A program made the translations under genes and the position numbers. A DNA stretch of 61,746 bases. It comes from Boseongicola aestuarii. GTDB taxonomy: Bacteria; Pseudomonadota; Alphaproteobacteria; Rhodobacterales; Rhodobacteraceae. Below the pieces are notes generated by a model. The model searched no databases. It was not told the DNA's origin and saw nothing but the letters and a program-made list of their open reading frames with translations. Where the stretch lies: the NCBI RefSeq assembly GCF_900184815.1, contig NZ_FXXQ01000014.1, positions 1 through 61,746 of the forward strand, read 5' to 3'. This document shows, one piece after another, positions 45,441 through 53,499 of this stretch; position 1 is the first letter of the stretch, and each line of letters opens with the position of its first letter.

Positions 45441-45543
45441 TCGTCCGTCAGGCCAGTGGAGTAGATAAGCGAAACCCCCAAGTGACGGCGCTGCGCTCAT
45501 CATGTCCATCGGTGAACTCCACTATATCAATCGAAGAGAGCGG
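44493..45543 (+). repeat. Direct repeat with 52129-53179, copy A
   Basis: Integrase gene plus about 100 bp of 3' flank, at a constant offset of 7636 bp from copy B. The flank starts GATCGTCCGTCAGGCCAGT in both. Confidence 0.85.
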
Positions 45544-45991
45544 TAAGCAGACGTTCGCTACACAACATGCGAATGACCGCTATGCGGACAAACCGGACCT
45601 CCCTGCAAATGTGCCGAAAGATGGACTTCCAATGTTTGCTCTGCGGGCTTGGCCGACGTTGCATTATGTTTCTACAAGTTAGAGTGCATTCTTAGTCGAC
45701 TTACACAGGTTGACCCGCCGGGCGGGTGCATCAATGGGCGAATTAGCGGTGACGTAAAATGTAGAGTTCGAATGCCTTCTGCTTTGTCCGTTCTCGTCAT
45801 CTCAGCAACTGAATTGTTCCGGCTTCTTTGTGAGTTCAACCTTTTCGGCTGGGTCAACGTTCAATTGGGAGCTTGGAGACAGGCTCTATGCGCTCTGGAC
45901 ATCTTATCGTTTAGAACGAATTGGATTATGGCATTGCGTCGCTATAGTCAGCGGATAAGGTTGAGGTGCCGGGGTAGGTGTGGAGGTGCCC
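45544..45991. other. Spacer with no recognised gene
   Basis: About 450 bp. A small GC hairpin (CCCGCC-GGGCGGG, near 45717) is present. No frame carries a family motif. GGAGG at 45982-45986 serves the next gene. Confidence 0.45.
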
Positions 45992-46483
45992 ATGTTGGGA
46001 AAAGAAGGATGCGGAACGGCTGCCATTGAATGCAGTGTCAACACAACGATAGTCCACAATTATTTCGAGACGAACATTGTAGTTTCTGACAGAGGTAATG
46101 TACTTTCTTCCCAGACGATTTTGAAAAAGGTTATAGTTGACGACAGCCAAGAACAAGACGTGCCCGATATTGAAAAAGGAACGAGTTTGAGCGGGCCGCG
46201 TACGCTCAGCGGCCCCGCGTTTTCAATAGTGCTTGAGGAGAAAATTTCGAAAGAAAAATCATCGGAGGCAGGCCTCCAGAACTCTTTTGACATATCGAAA
46301 ATTATTGCACAGATTGGCAGGAAGTCGTTGAGAGAGCTCTCTGATGAGGTACGAAACGAAGTTGAGAAAGTCTGCATCAAGTCTGCGATCCAAACATGTC
46401 GAGGCAATAAAGTGCTAGCAGCAAATCTGCTAGGGGTCAGCAGGCAGACGCTGTACCAGAAACTACGCAAGTTTATGAAATGA
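45992..46483 (+). CDS. PAS-less PpsR/CrtJ-like Fis-type DNA-binding protein
   Basis: 163 residues. The last 55 read IGRKSLRELSDEVRNEVEKVCIKSAI then GNKVLAANLLGVSRQTLYQKLRKF, a Fis-type HTH. The lead-in (GR..L..L..E....IE..CI..A) is closest by eye to the C-terminus of PpsR/CrtJ, the photosynthesis-gene repressor. The first 105 residues show no PAS, receiver or AAA+ domain. ATG 45992 has GGAGG 5 bp upstream. An NtrC-type fragment is an alternative. It probably binds DNA; targets unknown. Confidence 0.6.
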   Translation: MLGKEGCGTAAIECSVNTTIVHNYFETNIVVSDRGNVLSSQTILKKVIVDDSQEQDVPDIEKGTSLSGPRTLSGPAFSIVLEEKISKEKSSEAGLQNSFDISKIIAQIGRKSLRELSDEVRNEVEKVCIKSAIQTCRGNKVLAANLLGVSRQTLYQKLRKFMK

Positions 46484-46592
46484 ACTCACATCGAGGAATT
46501 AGAAAATTCATTCGGCTGTCAAACCCGTTCAATATTTTCGCTGAGATATTTGACGCTTTTCTTCGGATTTTGGGTAAAGGAGTAGTTAACAT

Positions 46593-47072
46593 ATGAAATT
46601 CCTAACAAAGCGGCACATGTTGTTTCTTGGGATGGCCAGCCTGGCCGCCTCAACGCTTGGATTGCCGTCTTGGGCTCAGTCAAGAAAGCATGTTGTAGAG
46701 ATGCTCAACAAAGCTCCCGATTCAAATGAACGGCAAGTTTTTAACCCCCCGGTCTTACAAATCGAGGTCGGCGATAGTGTTCTATTTGAAGCAACAGACC
46801 GTGGCCACAACGCGGAATCAAATTCAGATATGATTCCAGAGGGTTCGGCTCCGTGGAAGAGCAAAATTGGCGAAGATTTTGAAGTCAAATTTGATGTTCC
46901 CGGCGTTTATGGATATCACTGCACTCCGCACCGCTCGGCCGGTATGGTTGGCCTCGTTATGGTTGGGCAAGTTTCCGAAGATGAGCTTGAGATCGCAAGT
47001 TCAGTTCGTCATCGAAGCAAAGCAAAGAGCCGTTATGCCGACTACTTTGAAATAGCAAAGTCACTGATTTGA
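46593..47072 (+). CDS. Pseudoazurin-like periplasmic copper protein
   Basis: 159 residues with a signal peptide (MKFLTKRHMLFLGMASLAAS then LGLPSWAQS). The type I copper ligands are His in ATDRGHNAES and Cys, His, Met in YGYHCTPHRSAGMVG, with normal Cys to Met spacing. It should carry one electron in the periplasm. It has a C-terminal basic tail (RHRSKAKSRYADYFEIAKSLI). A second pseudoazurin lies outside the island at 60010-60444, which is the likelier donor to NirK. GTAAAGGAG lies before the ATG. Confidence 0.88.
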   Translation: MKFLTKRHMLFLGMASLAASTLGLPSWAQSRKHVVEMLNKAPDSNERQVFNPPVLQIEVGDSVLFEATDRGHNAESNSDMIPEGSAPWKSKIGEDFEVKFDVPGVYGYHCTPHRSAGMVGLVMVGQVSEDELEIASSVRHRSKAKSRYADYFEIAKSLI

Positions 47073-47112
47073 CCTTAGTTAGCTTCGGTGTACCATCATT
47101 GAATTGCCTAGA

Positions 47113-47649
47113 ATGTCTATCGAAACTGACTATTCCAAGATAGGTGCGTGGGTCGACGGTGAGTTATCGCCTGTGGACAAGCTATACGCGCACCGGATGG
47201 GTCTGAGGCACAGAGCTGTGAGCGTATTTGTAACCCGTGGACATGAGACTTTGTTGCAGAGACGAGCGCTAGACAAGTATCACACACCGGGACTCTGGAC
47301 AAATACCTGTTGCACTCACCCGCTATGGAATGAAGAAGCGGAGACTTGCGCCGTGAGGCGCCTCAACGAAGAAATGGGCATAACCGGTTTGGTTCCCGAA
47401 TTTCGCCAGACCTTGGAATACAGGGCCGACGTGGGCAAGGGAATGGTTGAGCACGAGGTGGTCGATATTTTTGCTGCTAAATGGCGCGAGAGTGTTCATC
47501 TTTCACCGAATCCGGAGGAAGTGGCCGACACTTCATGGATTTCGTTTGACGAACTTGGTCATGCAATCAAATCTCATCCAGAGCGTTTCACTCCGTGGCT
47601 GCGAATATATATGGACGATGAGCATCGGGTTGGTGTCTTGGGCTGCTAG
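47113..47649 (+). CDS. idi: Isopentenyl-diphosphate delta-isomerase, type I
   Basis: 178 residues, Nudix fold. The active-site Cys is in TNTCCTHPLWNEE, and the metal-binding Glu cluster in AVRRLNEEMGI and YRADVGKGMVEHEV. It interconverts IPP and DMAPP for isoprenoids. ATG 47113 is preferred over TTG 47104, although no strong ribosome binding site is visible. In phototrophic Rhodobacterales idi lies in the photosynthesis cluster, so its place next to a PpsR-like gene may be a relic of that arrangement. Confidence 0.9.
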   Translation: MSIETDYSKIGAWVDGELSPVDKLYAHRMGLRHRAVSVFVTRGHETLLQRRALDKYHTPGLWTNTCCTHPLWNEEAETCAVRRLNEEMGITGLVPEFRQTLEYRADVGKGMVEHEVVDIFAAKWRESVHLSPNPEEVADTSWISFDELGHAIKSHPERFTPWLRIYMDDEHRVGVLGC

Positions 47650-47657
47650 CCCAAGAC
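47635..47657 (+). terminator. Hairpin overlapping the idi stop
   Basis: GTCTTGGGCT-gct-AGCCCAAGAC, a 10-bp perfect stem that includes the TAG stop codon. No U-tract follows. Confidence 0.5.
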
Positions 47658-47880
47658 ACAATTGTGATCTCCACTCGGCGTTGCCCCAATCTTGTCCCCG
47701 CAGGGACAGGGTCGCATTGTAGAAAAAGCTCGATCAAAAGCCGAGAATGAAAATGGAAATGCTAGAGAGCGGAAGCTTCCTGCCCTCGTGCCAGATATTC
47801 AAAAGATGTAGCGCCTTCGGCCAGACAATGCAGGCAGGCACCAATCGCATCCTCCCGCGAAAAACATCTTCTCGATCTAG

Positions 47881-48582
47881 CTACTCTGAGCGAAATGTCT
47901 TGGCTTGTTCTACCCAGTTGTCTCTGCTCGCGCGCCCCTTGAAGCTTCTCAGGTTTTGGTCAATCCACGCGACTTCGGCCTCGCTCCACTCAGCTATTTG
48001 ATCCAAGTGAAAATAACCCATTTCGTTGAGTAACTGCTCCAGCTTTGGACCGACGCCGTTGATCTTCTTCAGGTCGTCCGCCTGATTTCCCTTTGGCGCG
48101 TCTATGCCAGCAGGCTTTGATCCGGTACCCTCCACATTAGAAGTTCTCTCTTGCACAATTTCCGGGACGGCAACGCTCGAGGGCGCAGAACTGGACTTGG
48201 GTGCAACCTCCACTTCTTCTTCTGGAGCATCTGACCGAAGGACTAAGCCTGAAAGCCAAGATTTTGCGTTGGAAGCTGTATTTCTAACAGTTTCGATAAC
48301 ACCCCATTCACTGTTCGAAGCCGTCTCGTCGAGTTTTGCGCGGGCCACTCTTGCCACGCCGGTCGCTCGGGCCACCGCCGTCTCTGCAAATACCTTGCCG
48401 TGGGATGTCATCAAAAACAGGAAAATCATCGCCGCAATAATCATGGCCACAATCAAAGAGAAAAGAGCTGCGGAAACGAAACCGTTTCCGCCGATCAGTC
48501 TAAAATAGACCAAGAAGGTCATAAAGAGCCCGGCGACGCAGACGCAAAGAATTCCGAACTGATTGTTGGTTGGCCGCTGCAT
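47881..48582 (-). CDS. Membrane protein with C-terminal helix-hairpin-helix domain
   Basis: 233 residues. Two membrane helices (about residues 9-29 and 35-59), a long Ser/Pro/acidic linker, and a C-terminal domain DDLKKINGVGPKLEQLLNEMGYFHLDQIAEWSEAEVAWID then GRASRDNWVEQAKTF. This domain is known as an extension on NADH dehydrogenase 41-kDa-like proteins in alphaproteobacteria. The hairpin may bind DNA or protein. Function unknown. It starts at ATG 48580-48582 after GGAAGCGGA. Confidence 0.75.
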   Translation of the reverse strand: MQRPTNNQFGILCVCVAGLFMTFLVYFRLIGGNGFVSAALFSLIVAMIIAAMIFLFLMTSHGKVFAETAVARATGVARVARAKLDETASNSEWGVIETVRNTASNAKSWLSGLVLRSDAPEEEVEVAPKSSSAPSSVAVPEIVQERTSNVEGTGSKPAGIDAPKGNQADDLKKINGVGPKLEQLLNEMGYFHLDQIAEWSEAEVAWIDQNLRSFKGRASRDNWVEQAKTFRSE

Positions 48583-48816
48583 TCCGCTTCCTTTCTCTGA
48601 TTCGTATTAACGCAAGCTTAGCAAAAAATTTCAGGCGTTATCGGACGAGCTTATAGTGACGGAGATCTGTTAGTTGTGCTCTGTGCAGCATTGCACATTC
48701 GGGGCTCAAAGCCATCGTTCGCTGCGATGCAAAAAGAGACCGCTTTGGGCTCGAAGCCGTCATTCGCTGCGCCCTGCCTGAACGACTGCTCTGCGGAAAG
48801 ATGCAGACAAGCTTAG
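48583..48816. repeat. Two REP-like copies in tandem
   Basis: Inverse copies at about 48700-48725 (GGGGCTCAAAGCCATCGTTC) and 48745-48771 (TTGGGCTCGAAGCCGTCATT, then CGCTGCG). They stand 45 bp apart in the same orientation. No gene lies in this stretch. Confidence 0.6.
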
Positions 48817-49698
48817 GTGCTCTTGGGCGAGTGTGTTAAGCTTTGCCTGGCTGACCGTCTGTGTTGGCGGATAGGTGAGCGACTCATCGTAAGTAAATCA
48901 ACAGATTTCGCAGCTGCGAGTGGTGCAGGCTACGAGCTGCAAATGGGCCGCTTCAGCAGGCTTCTTGCTCCAAAATTTCTGGCGTTCTCAAAGATTGATG
49001 ACGATGGTCCGATACTCGATGCGGGCTGCGGAACGGGTTCTTTGACATGCGAGTTGCTGAGTAGAACATCGCAGGCGATGATCGTTGCTGTCGACATTTC
49101 AAGTGCCTATATTGAGTATTGTCGGCAGAACGTATCTGACCACCGTGCGGATTTCGATGTAGCGGATCTCACGAAGCTTCCGTTCGCAGACTGCCATTTT
49201 GAGCAAGCGTATTCTCAGCTTGTTCTGGATTTTGTTCCTGACACAGTTCGAGCTTTTGAAGAGCTATTCAGAGTGCTTAAGCCCGGCGGCCGCTTTGCAG
49301 CAGCCGTTTGGGATGCAAGGGGGGGCTTGGTATTCAATCGCATGTTCCTCGATACCGCTGCAGTTCTGGACGAGGAGGCGGGAGTTCTGCGAAAGAAGAA
49401 TTTTACAAGACCGCTTCGGCAACCAGGACAATTGACGCAGGTCGCCCTGTCGGCGGGCTTTTCAGGTATTCGAGCAGATGAGCTATTAATCCGAACTGAA
49501 TTCAAATCTTTTGCCGACTATTGGGCACCCTTCGATGGCAAAGACGGTCCCATACCAGCCTATTATTCGAAAAGACCGACTGACCTGAGGGCAAAAATTA
49601 AGGATGCCGTAAGACGCGCATACCTTGATGGCGACCAAGATGGGCCGAGGTCGTATGTGGCGGTTGCCTTGGCAATCTCTGCTGTCAAAATCATGTAA
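48817..49698 (+). CDS. SAM-dependent methyltransferase (UbiE/Methyltransf_11-like)
   Basis: Up to 293 residues. Motif I is ILDAGCGTGSLTCELL, followed by MIVAVDISSAYIEYCRQ, the acidic VADLTKLPF, and the post-motif VLKPGGRFAAAVWD. The start is uncertain: GTG 48817 is the farthest one, but the family usually begins near FAAASGAGYELQMGRFS, around 48900-48940. The substrate is unknown. Confidence 0.75.
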   Translation: MLLGECVKLCLADRLCWRIGERLIVSKSTDFAAASGAGYELQMGRFSRLLAPKFLAFSKIDDDGPILDAGCGTGSLTCELLSRTSQAMIVAVDISSAYIEYCRQNVSDHRADFDVADLTKLPFADCHFEQAYSQLVLDFVPDTVRAFEELFRVLKPGGRFAAAVWDARGGLVFNRMFLDTAAVLDEEAGVLRKKNFTRPLRQPGQLTQVALSAGFSGIRADELLIRTEFKSFADYWAPFDGKDGPIPAYYSKRPTDLRAKIKDAVRRAYLDGDQDGPRSYVAVALAISAVKIM

Positions 49699-49716
49699 AT
49701 TCTGAATGTCTGCTCC

Positions 49717-49944
49717 GGGCTGATTGTGTTGAAAAACTCGAAAATCCCGGAAGCTCGGATTTCCTACGATTGGGCGATTGTTCGATAGGGTGCACTCCTG
49801 GCATTGATGACAGTCCTTGGCACGCCCTCTGGCGGCTAGCGTCAGATTTTGGCCGACCCCTCAGCTGAAAATCCTACTGGCGCTGTGGGAGTAATTTTTG
49901 GACCGAATTTGTATAGTTCCGGAGTTTTTCAACACAATCAGCCC
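49717..49944. mobile_element. MITE copy 2 (228 bp, perfect terminal repeats)
   Basis: Left end GGGCTGATTGTGTTGAAAAA plus CTC (49717-49739), right end its exact complement (49922-49944). The interior matches copy 4 (57245 onward) in reverse orientation. It has no transposase gene and looks like a non-autonomous element. Confidence 0.85.
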
Positions 49945-49945
49945 A

Positions 49946-50340
49946 ATGCAGACACCTCCACATCCCCGCAATAAGATCGACCGAAACCAGCGAGTGGATC
50001 ACCCCGTGCAAAAAATACCTGAGATTGCCAAAAGCCGGGTCGTCATGCCGGCACAGCTATCGGACCCTGAACGCAACGCGTTGGCGCGCCAGCTTCATCA
50101 TGTGCATCAGAAGATTTTCGCGGGGGTTTCCGCCGAGGAGTTTTATCGTCACGTGATAGAGCCGCCTGCGGAAGCAACATCAATCCAGCTTTACTTTGCG
50201 GAAGACCAAAGTTTAATCGGCTATTGCGCGGTTCACCGCTATCGGCGCCAAGTCCATGGGCGAAACGCCATTGTATTGCGGGCCGAGGCCGGCCTGGTGC
50301 CTGAGTATCGCGGGCGCGGCGCAACTTACGGCTTCGGGAT
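49946..50340 (+). pseudogene. GNAT acetyltransferase, 3'-truncated by IS3
   Basis: The frame opens 1 bp after the MITE; a better start may be ATG 50045 (MPAQLSDPERNALARQL). The GNAT acetyl-CoA loop is visible in GLVPEYRGRGATYGFG. Directly after this the sequence becomes IS3 DNA and the frame runs out at 50407. The C-terminal half of the fold is lost. Confidence 0.65.
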
Positions 50341-50778
50341 CGTCCGCGCCAGACCGACCACTCGGCATGTTCGACGTTCCGACGTCGCGAGCTTCTGGCG
50401 GGTGTGAATGACGGCCTGACGGAGCTCCTGTGTGGTCAGGCCCTGGGCTTTAGGTGGTTCAGGCTTTCCTTGAGAATGAGCTTGTCCAGTTCGAGCTCCG
50501 CGACGATCTTCTTCAGCTGAACGTTCTCTTTCTCCAAGCTCTTAAGCTCCGACAACTGCGCACGTCCCATGCCGCCAAACCGCCTGCGCCAATTATAATA
50601 CGTGGCATCGCTGATCCCGACACTGCGACAGGCAAATGCAACATCGCTACCACCAGACAGCTTCAGCTCGATCTCTCGCAGCAGCTTCAACACATCTTCG
50701 TCTGAATGTCGCTTCCGTGCCATTCCAAATCCCCCTCCCAAGACAAATGTAGTGGCACAGTTTTAGGGGGCTAGGACA
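50335..50778 (-). mobile_element. IS3-family fragment (orfA plus truncated orfB)
   Basis: The left end is near 50778: TGTCCTAGCCCCCTAAAACT reads into the element on the minus strand. After orfA, the -1/+1 frame carries an orfB start (LTTQELRQAVIHTRQKLATS then ERRTCRVVGLART) that breaks off at about 50335, inside the GNAT gene. The element cannot move by itself. Confidence 0.8.
50436..50723 (-). CDS. IS3-family transposase OrfA
   Basis: 95 residues: MARKRHSDEDVLKLLREIEL, the HTH VAFACRSVGISDATYYNWRRRFGGM, then a leucine-zipper stretch LKSLEKENVQLKKIVAELELDKLILKESL. Complete, but its OrfB partner is truncated. OrfA alone gives DNA binding without catalysis. Confidence 0.88.
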   Translation of the reverse strand: MARKRHSDEDVLKLLREIELKLSGGSDVAFACRSVGISDATYYNWRRRFGGMGRAQLSELKSLEKENVQLKKIVAELELDKLILKESLNHLKPRA

Positions 50779-51189
50779 ATAGCACTCTTATATTTGAGGT
50801 AAGCCCTCTATCTATCTCCGCTGATGTCTTGCGTATTCTTCTGGTCGTTCTGCAGCTGAACAAAGCGTAGTCTGGCTTTGCTTAAGATGACGCCTTCTAT
50901 TTTCTTTTCTGTCTGGAATGCATGCTGGTTCATCTCTAGTTCACGAATGTTGTGGTGCTTTTAACTATTCTAAGATGAGCCTATCCATATGGGCGATGAA
51001 GACGGTCTTGGTGTAGCTATTGCCAATCGTACGCCGACGCTTCGGGGCAATGCATCACTGTTGCCTTTTGCTACTGCAGTGAGCGACGACTTTTTAAATG
51101 CTCTGTGGCTTATCTATGCGGTTGTTTGGGACTTGAGGGATTTTGTTTAGCCGAGCAGCTAGGAGTGGGACCTTCTGCAGGGCCTGGCT
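50779..51189. other. AT-rich spacer without recognised genes
   Basis: 410 bp between the IS3 end and the recombinase-like gene B. No frame has a motif or ribosome binding site that I would support. Confidence 0.45.
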
Positions 51190-51903
51190 TTAAGTTTTGT
51201 TCTCAAGCTTCTTGGCGCGATCCAGCATGCGTTTGACCGTTGGAGGGGACCATGTGCCTCCCCGTGAAGTTTTCAAGCCACGTTCATTAGCCTCGTCGGC
51301 GACTGAGCGCAGAGTCGAAGATTTCCGGTCTTGATGCAGTTCGGATTGGATCCTCGCAATCTTTCTCGCCAAGATGTCTGCTGCCATTGATCGCTTTTCT
51401 GCCGAGGATATTCTTGCTAATTGCGTCTGTCGTCGTCGCATCTTGATGGGAGCTTTGCCAAGCTCGGCCAGTTCACGGGTGTCAGGATCGATCTCAGTCT
51501 TGATACGTCCGTCGATCGTTATGAATTCCCTTAGGTCGTCGCGGAGGGCCGCGGCAAACGAACGTCCTTCATATCTTGCCTCCCAAAATACGGGCGCGAA
51601 CGCGGCTAGTTCTTTGATCATATCCTTTCGTTGCATGAAGGGTACCTTCCGAAATATTCTTCTGAAGTCATCAATGACGATTTTATCACTGTTTATCACG
51701 GCCCAATGGAGAAGGGACTTCAGCTTCGGAAGTGCGTCCAAGCTCTCAACGCGAGATGCTTTCTCGATATTGATCGGAGCGTCTTCTTCAGAACATACGG
51801 AAAAGAGGTACCTTAAGTTAAGTATCTGCTGCAATCGAGCCGGATACTTTTTTGGATGCTTAGTCGAAATGGCACCCGAAGATATGAACACATAACCTCG
51901 CAT
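51190..51903 (-). CDS. Degenerate serine-recombinase-like protein B
   Basis: 237 residues, paralogue of the protein at 43569-44267 over its whole length: RGYVFISSGAISTKHPKKYPARLQQI, IVIDDFRRIFRKVPFMQRKDMIKELAAFAPVFWEARYEGR, KMRRRQTQLARISSAEKRS and VADEANERGLKTSRGGTWSPPTVKRMLDRAKKL. Ser8 is again kept and the neighbouring Arg again replaced by Phe, so the change is shared and not a one-off decay. It is divergent from integrase B with the same spacing as pair A. Confidence 0.6.
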   Translation of the reverse strand: MRGYVFISSGAISTKHPKKYPARLQQILNLRYLFSVCSEEDAPINIEKASRVESLDALPKLKSLLHWAVINSDKIVIDDFRRIFRKVPFMQRKDMIKELAAFAPVFWEARYEGRSFAAALRDDLREFITIDGRIKTEIDPDTRELAELGKAPIKMRRRQTQLARISSAEKRSMAADILARKIARIQSELHQDRKSSTLRSVADEANERGLKTSRGGTWSPPTVKRMLDRAKKLENKT

Positions 51904-52128
51904 TATGGTGGTTTACATTTGTGTTGAAAAAACACAAGTGAGAAAGTGGTCGCGAGATTAAAAAGAGGGGACATCTTGTAGGTTCTGCTTAGGGTTTTCG
52001 TAGGGGTGTTGAAATCTACAGATTTAGGGAAAATGATTATAAATCATAGGCTTTCGTGGGAAAGTGCCCGACAGAGCTCTTTCTCTCATGTATAATGCTC
52101 TCGTAACGAAATAATCGGAGAGAACCCC
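51904..52128. promoter_or_regulatory. Divergent control region B of the recombinase pair
   Basis: It contains the near-palindromic TTTGTGTTGAAAAAACACAA (51918-51937), then GTGAGAAAGTGGTC, CTTGTAGG and CGTAGGGG boxes in the same order as region A. The palindrome, located next to the start of the serine-recombinase-like gene, is a good candidate operator. Confidence 0.6.
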
Positions 52129-53076
52129 ATGTCTGTGCAAGAAAAATCGATCGCCGACGCTTGCGACAGCTGGCTCAAGTCCTGTCGTCGAAACGAGCTC
52201 GAGCGCTCGACGCTGAAAGCCTATCGAAGCCATACACGGGTACATATCGAACCGAGAATAGGCTCTCTTCTGCTGACCGAGCTGACACGCGGAGTAGTGC
52301 GTGAATTTCTGGATGATCTACAAGACAACGGGGTCTCACACGCTCAAGTCCGCAAGATTATGGTCAGTCTCAGATCGATTTTGTCTGAAGCTGTGGAACG
52401 CGAGTGGATCGCCACGAATGTTGCGGTGGAGGTCAAGGTAAAGCGAAAGGCTCGAGCGCGTGCTGATGAGCGAATTGTTCCCACGAAGGATGAAATCCGG
52501 CTGATCATCGAAAACGCTCCCGAGAGCCATCGCGCGATGTTCATTACAGCGATCTTTACCGGTATGAGGATCTCAGAGCTCAGGGGGCTGACTTGGGATG
52601 CCGTCGACTTTGATCGGAACATCGTTCGTGTTCTTCAGAGAGCTGATGAGTTCAACGAGATCGGTTATCCGAAGAGCAGGGCGGGCATACGGGACATCCC
52701 CATGGCCCCGATCGTCAGCGCCACTCTCAAGGCGTGGATACGAAAGGTGCCTCAGAGCGAGTTGAACCTCGTGTTCCCGAACTCTGTCGGCAAGGTTCAG
52801 AACTATTCCAACATCTACAATCGCATCTTCAAACCGATGTTGGTCAAGAACGGAATTGTGGATGGGAATGCAAAGGCGAGGTTTGGGATTCACGCACTGC
52901 GGCATGCGGCGGCCTCGCTGTTCATTGAGCAGGGATGGAATCCGAAGAAGGTCCAGACGCTGCTTGGGCACGCATCCATCATGATGACAATGGATGTCTA
53001 CGGCCATCTCTTCGAGAACCCGGAAGAAGATGTTTCGATGTTTGAGAAGTTGGAGCGAGACTTGCTTGCAGCTTGA
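52129..53076 (+). CDS. Tyrosine integrase B
   Basis: 315 residues with the same catalytic set as integrase A (R147, H255, R258, H281, Tyr291). The only difference after residue 84 is Thr283 to Ser in LLGHAS. The first 80 residues differ at about 16 positions (for example EKSIADACDSW for KKTVADACESW). The gene starts at ATG 52129 after GGAGAGAACCCC. It is intact. Confidence 0.93.
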   Translation: MSVQEKSIADACDSWLKSCRRNELERSTLKAYRSHTRVHIEPRIGSLLLTELTRGVVREFLDDLQDNGVSHAQVRKIMVSLRSILSEAVEREWIATNVAVEVKVKRKARARADERIVPTKDEIRLIIENAPESHRAMFITAIFTGMRISELRGLTWDAVDFDRNIVRVLQRADEFNEIGYPKSRAGIRDIPMAPIVSATLKAWIRKVPQSELNLVFPNSVGKVQNYSNIYNRIFKPMLVKNGIVDGNAKARFGIHALRHAAASLFIEQGWNPKKVQTLLGHASIMMTMDVYGHLFENPEEDVSMFEKLERDLLAA

Positions 53077-53179
53077 TCGTCCGTCAGGCCAGTCGAGTAG
53101 ATAAGCGAAACCCCCAAATGACGGCTCTGAGCACATCATGCCCATCGGTAAACTCCGCTATATTGATCGAAGAGACGGA
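52129..53179 (+). repeat. Direct repeat with 44493-45543, copy B
   Basis: See copy A. Recombination between the two copies would delete or circularise 7636 bp (PpsR-like gene to control region B). Confidence 0.85.
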
Positions 53180-53499
53180 GGCCGGATGACCTCGCTGTCG
53201 AATGTCGATGCGCCTGAACCCAGGTGACCTCGCAGCGGACCTTTTTGAGGCACCAGTCCCCGACGCCATTATGAGGCGGCACTGCCGACCTCGGAGAGAA
53301 CCATGAACCCGATGAGACCAAATTACGCTCTTGAATTACCGGCCGCAGATAGAGAACTTTTGCTCTAGTCGCGGATTCTTTGCAGTTAAAATCATCTCCC
53401 GGGCGGTCATCGAATAACCTATCTCAAAGGAATTCTCCTGCCTTGGCCGTTCTGTGATATACTTTGTAATTCTTTGTAATTCATAGAGGGGGAACAGAC
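53180..53499. other. Spacer upstream of the FAD oxidase gene
   Basis: 320 bp without a recognised gene. TTCTTTGTAA occurs twice in tandem at 53459-53480 just before the ribosome binding site GAGGGGG. Confidence 0.45.

Noticed and set aside
45992-48582. An intact photosynthesis gene cluster
   Set aside because: Only a PpsR-like C-terminus and idi recall one. No bch, crt, puf or puh genes are present.
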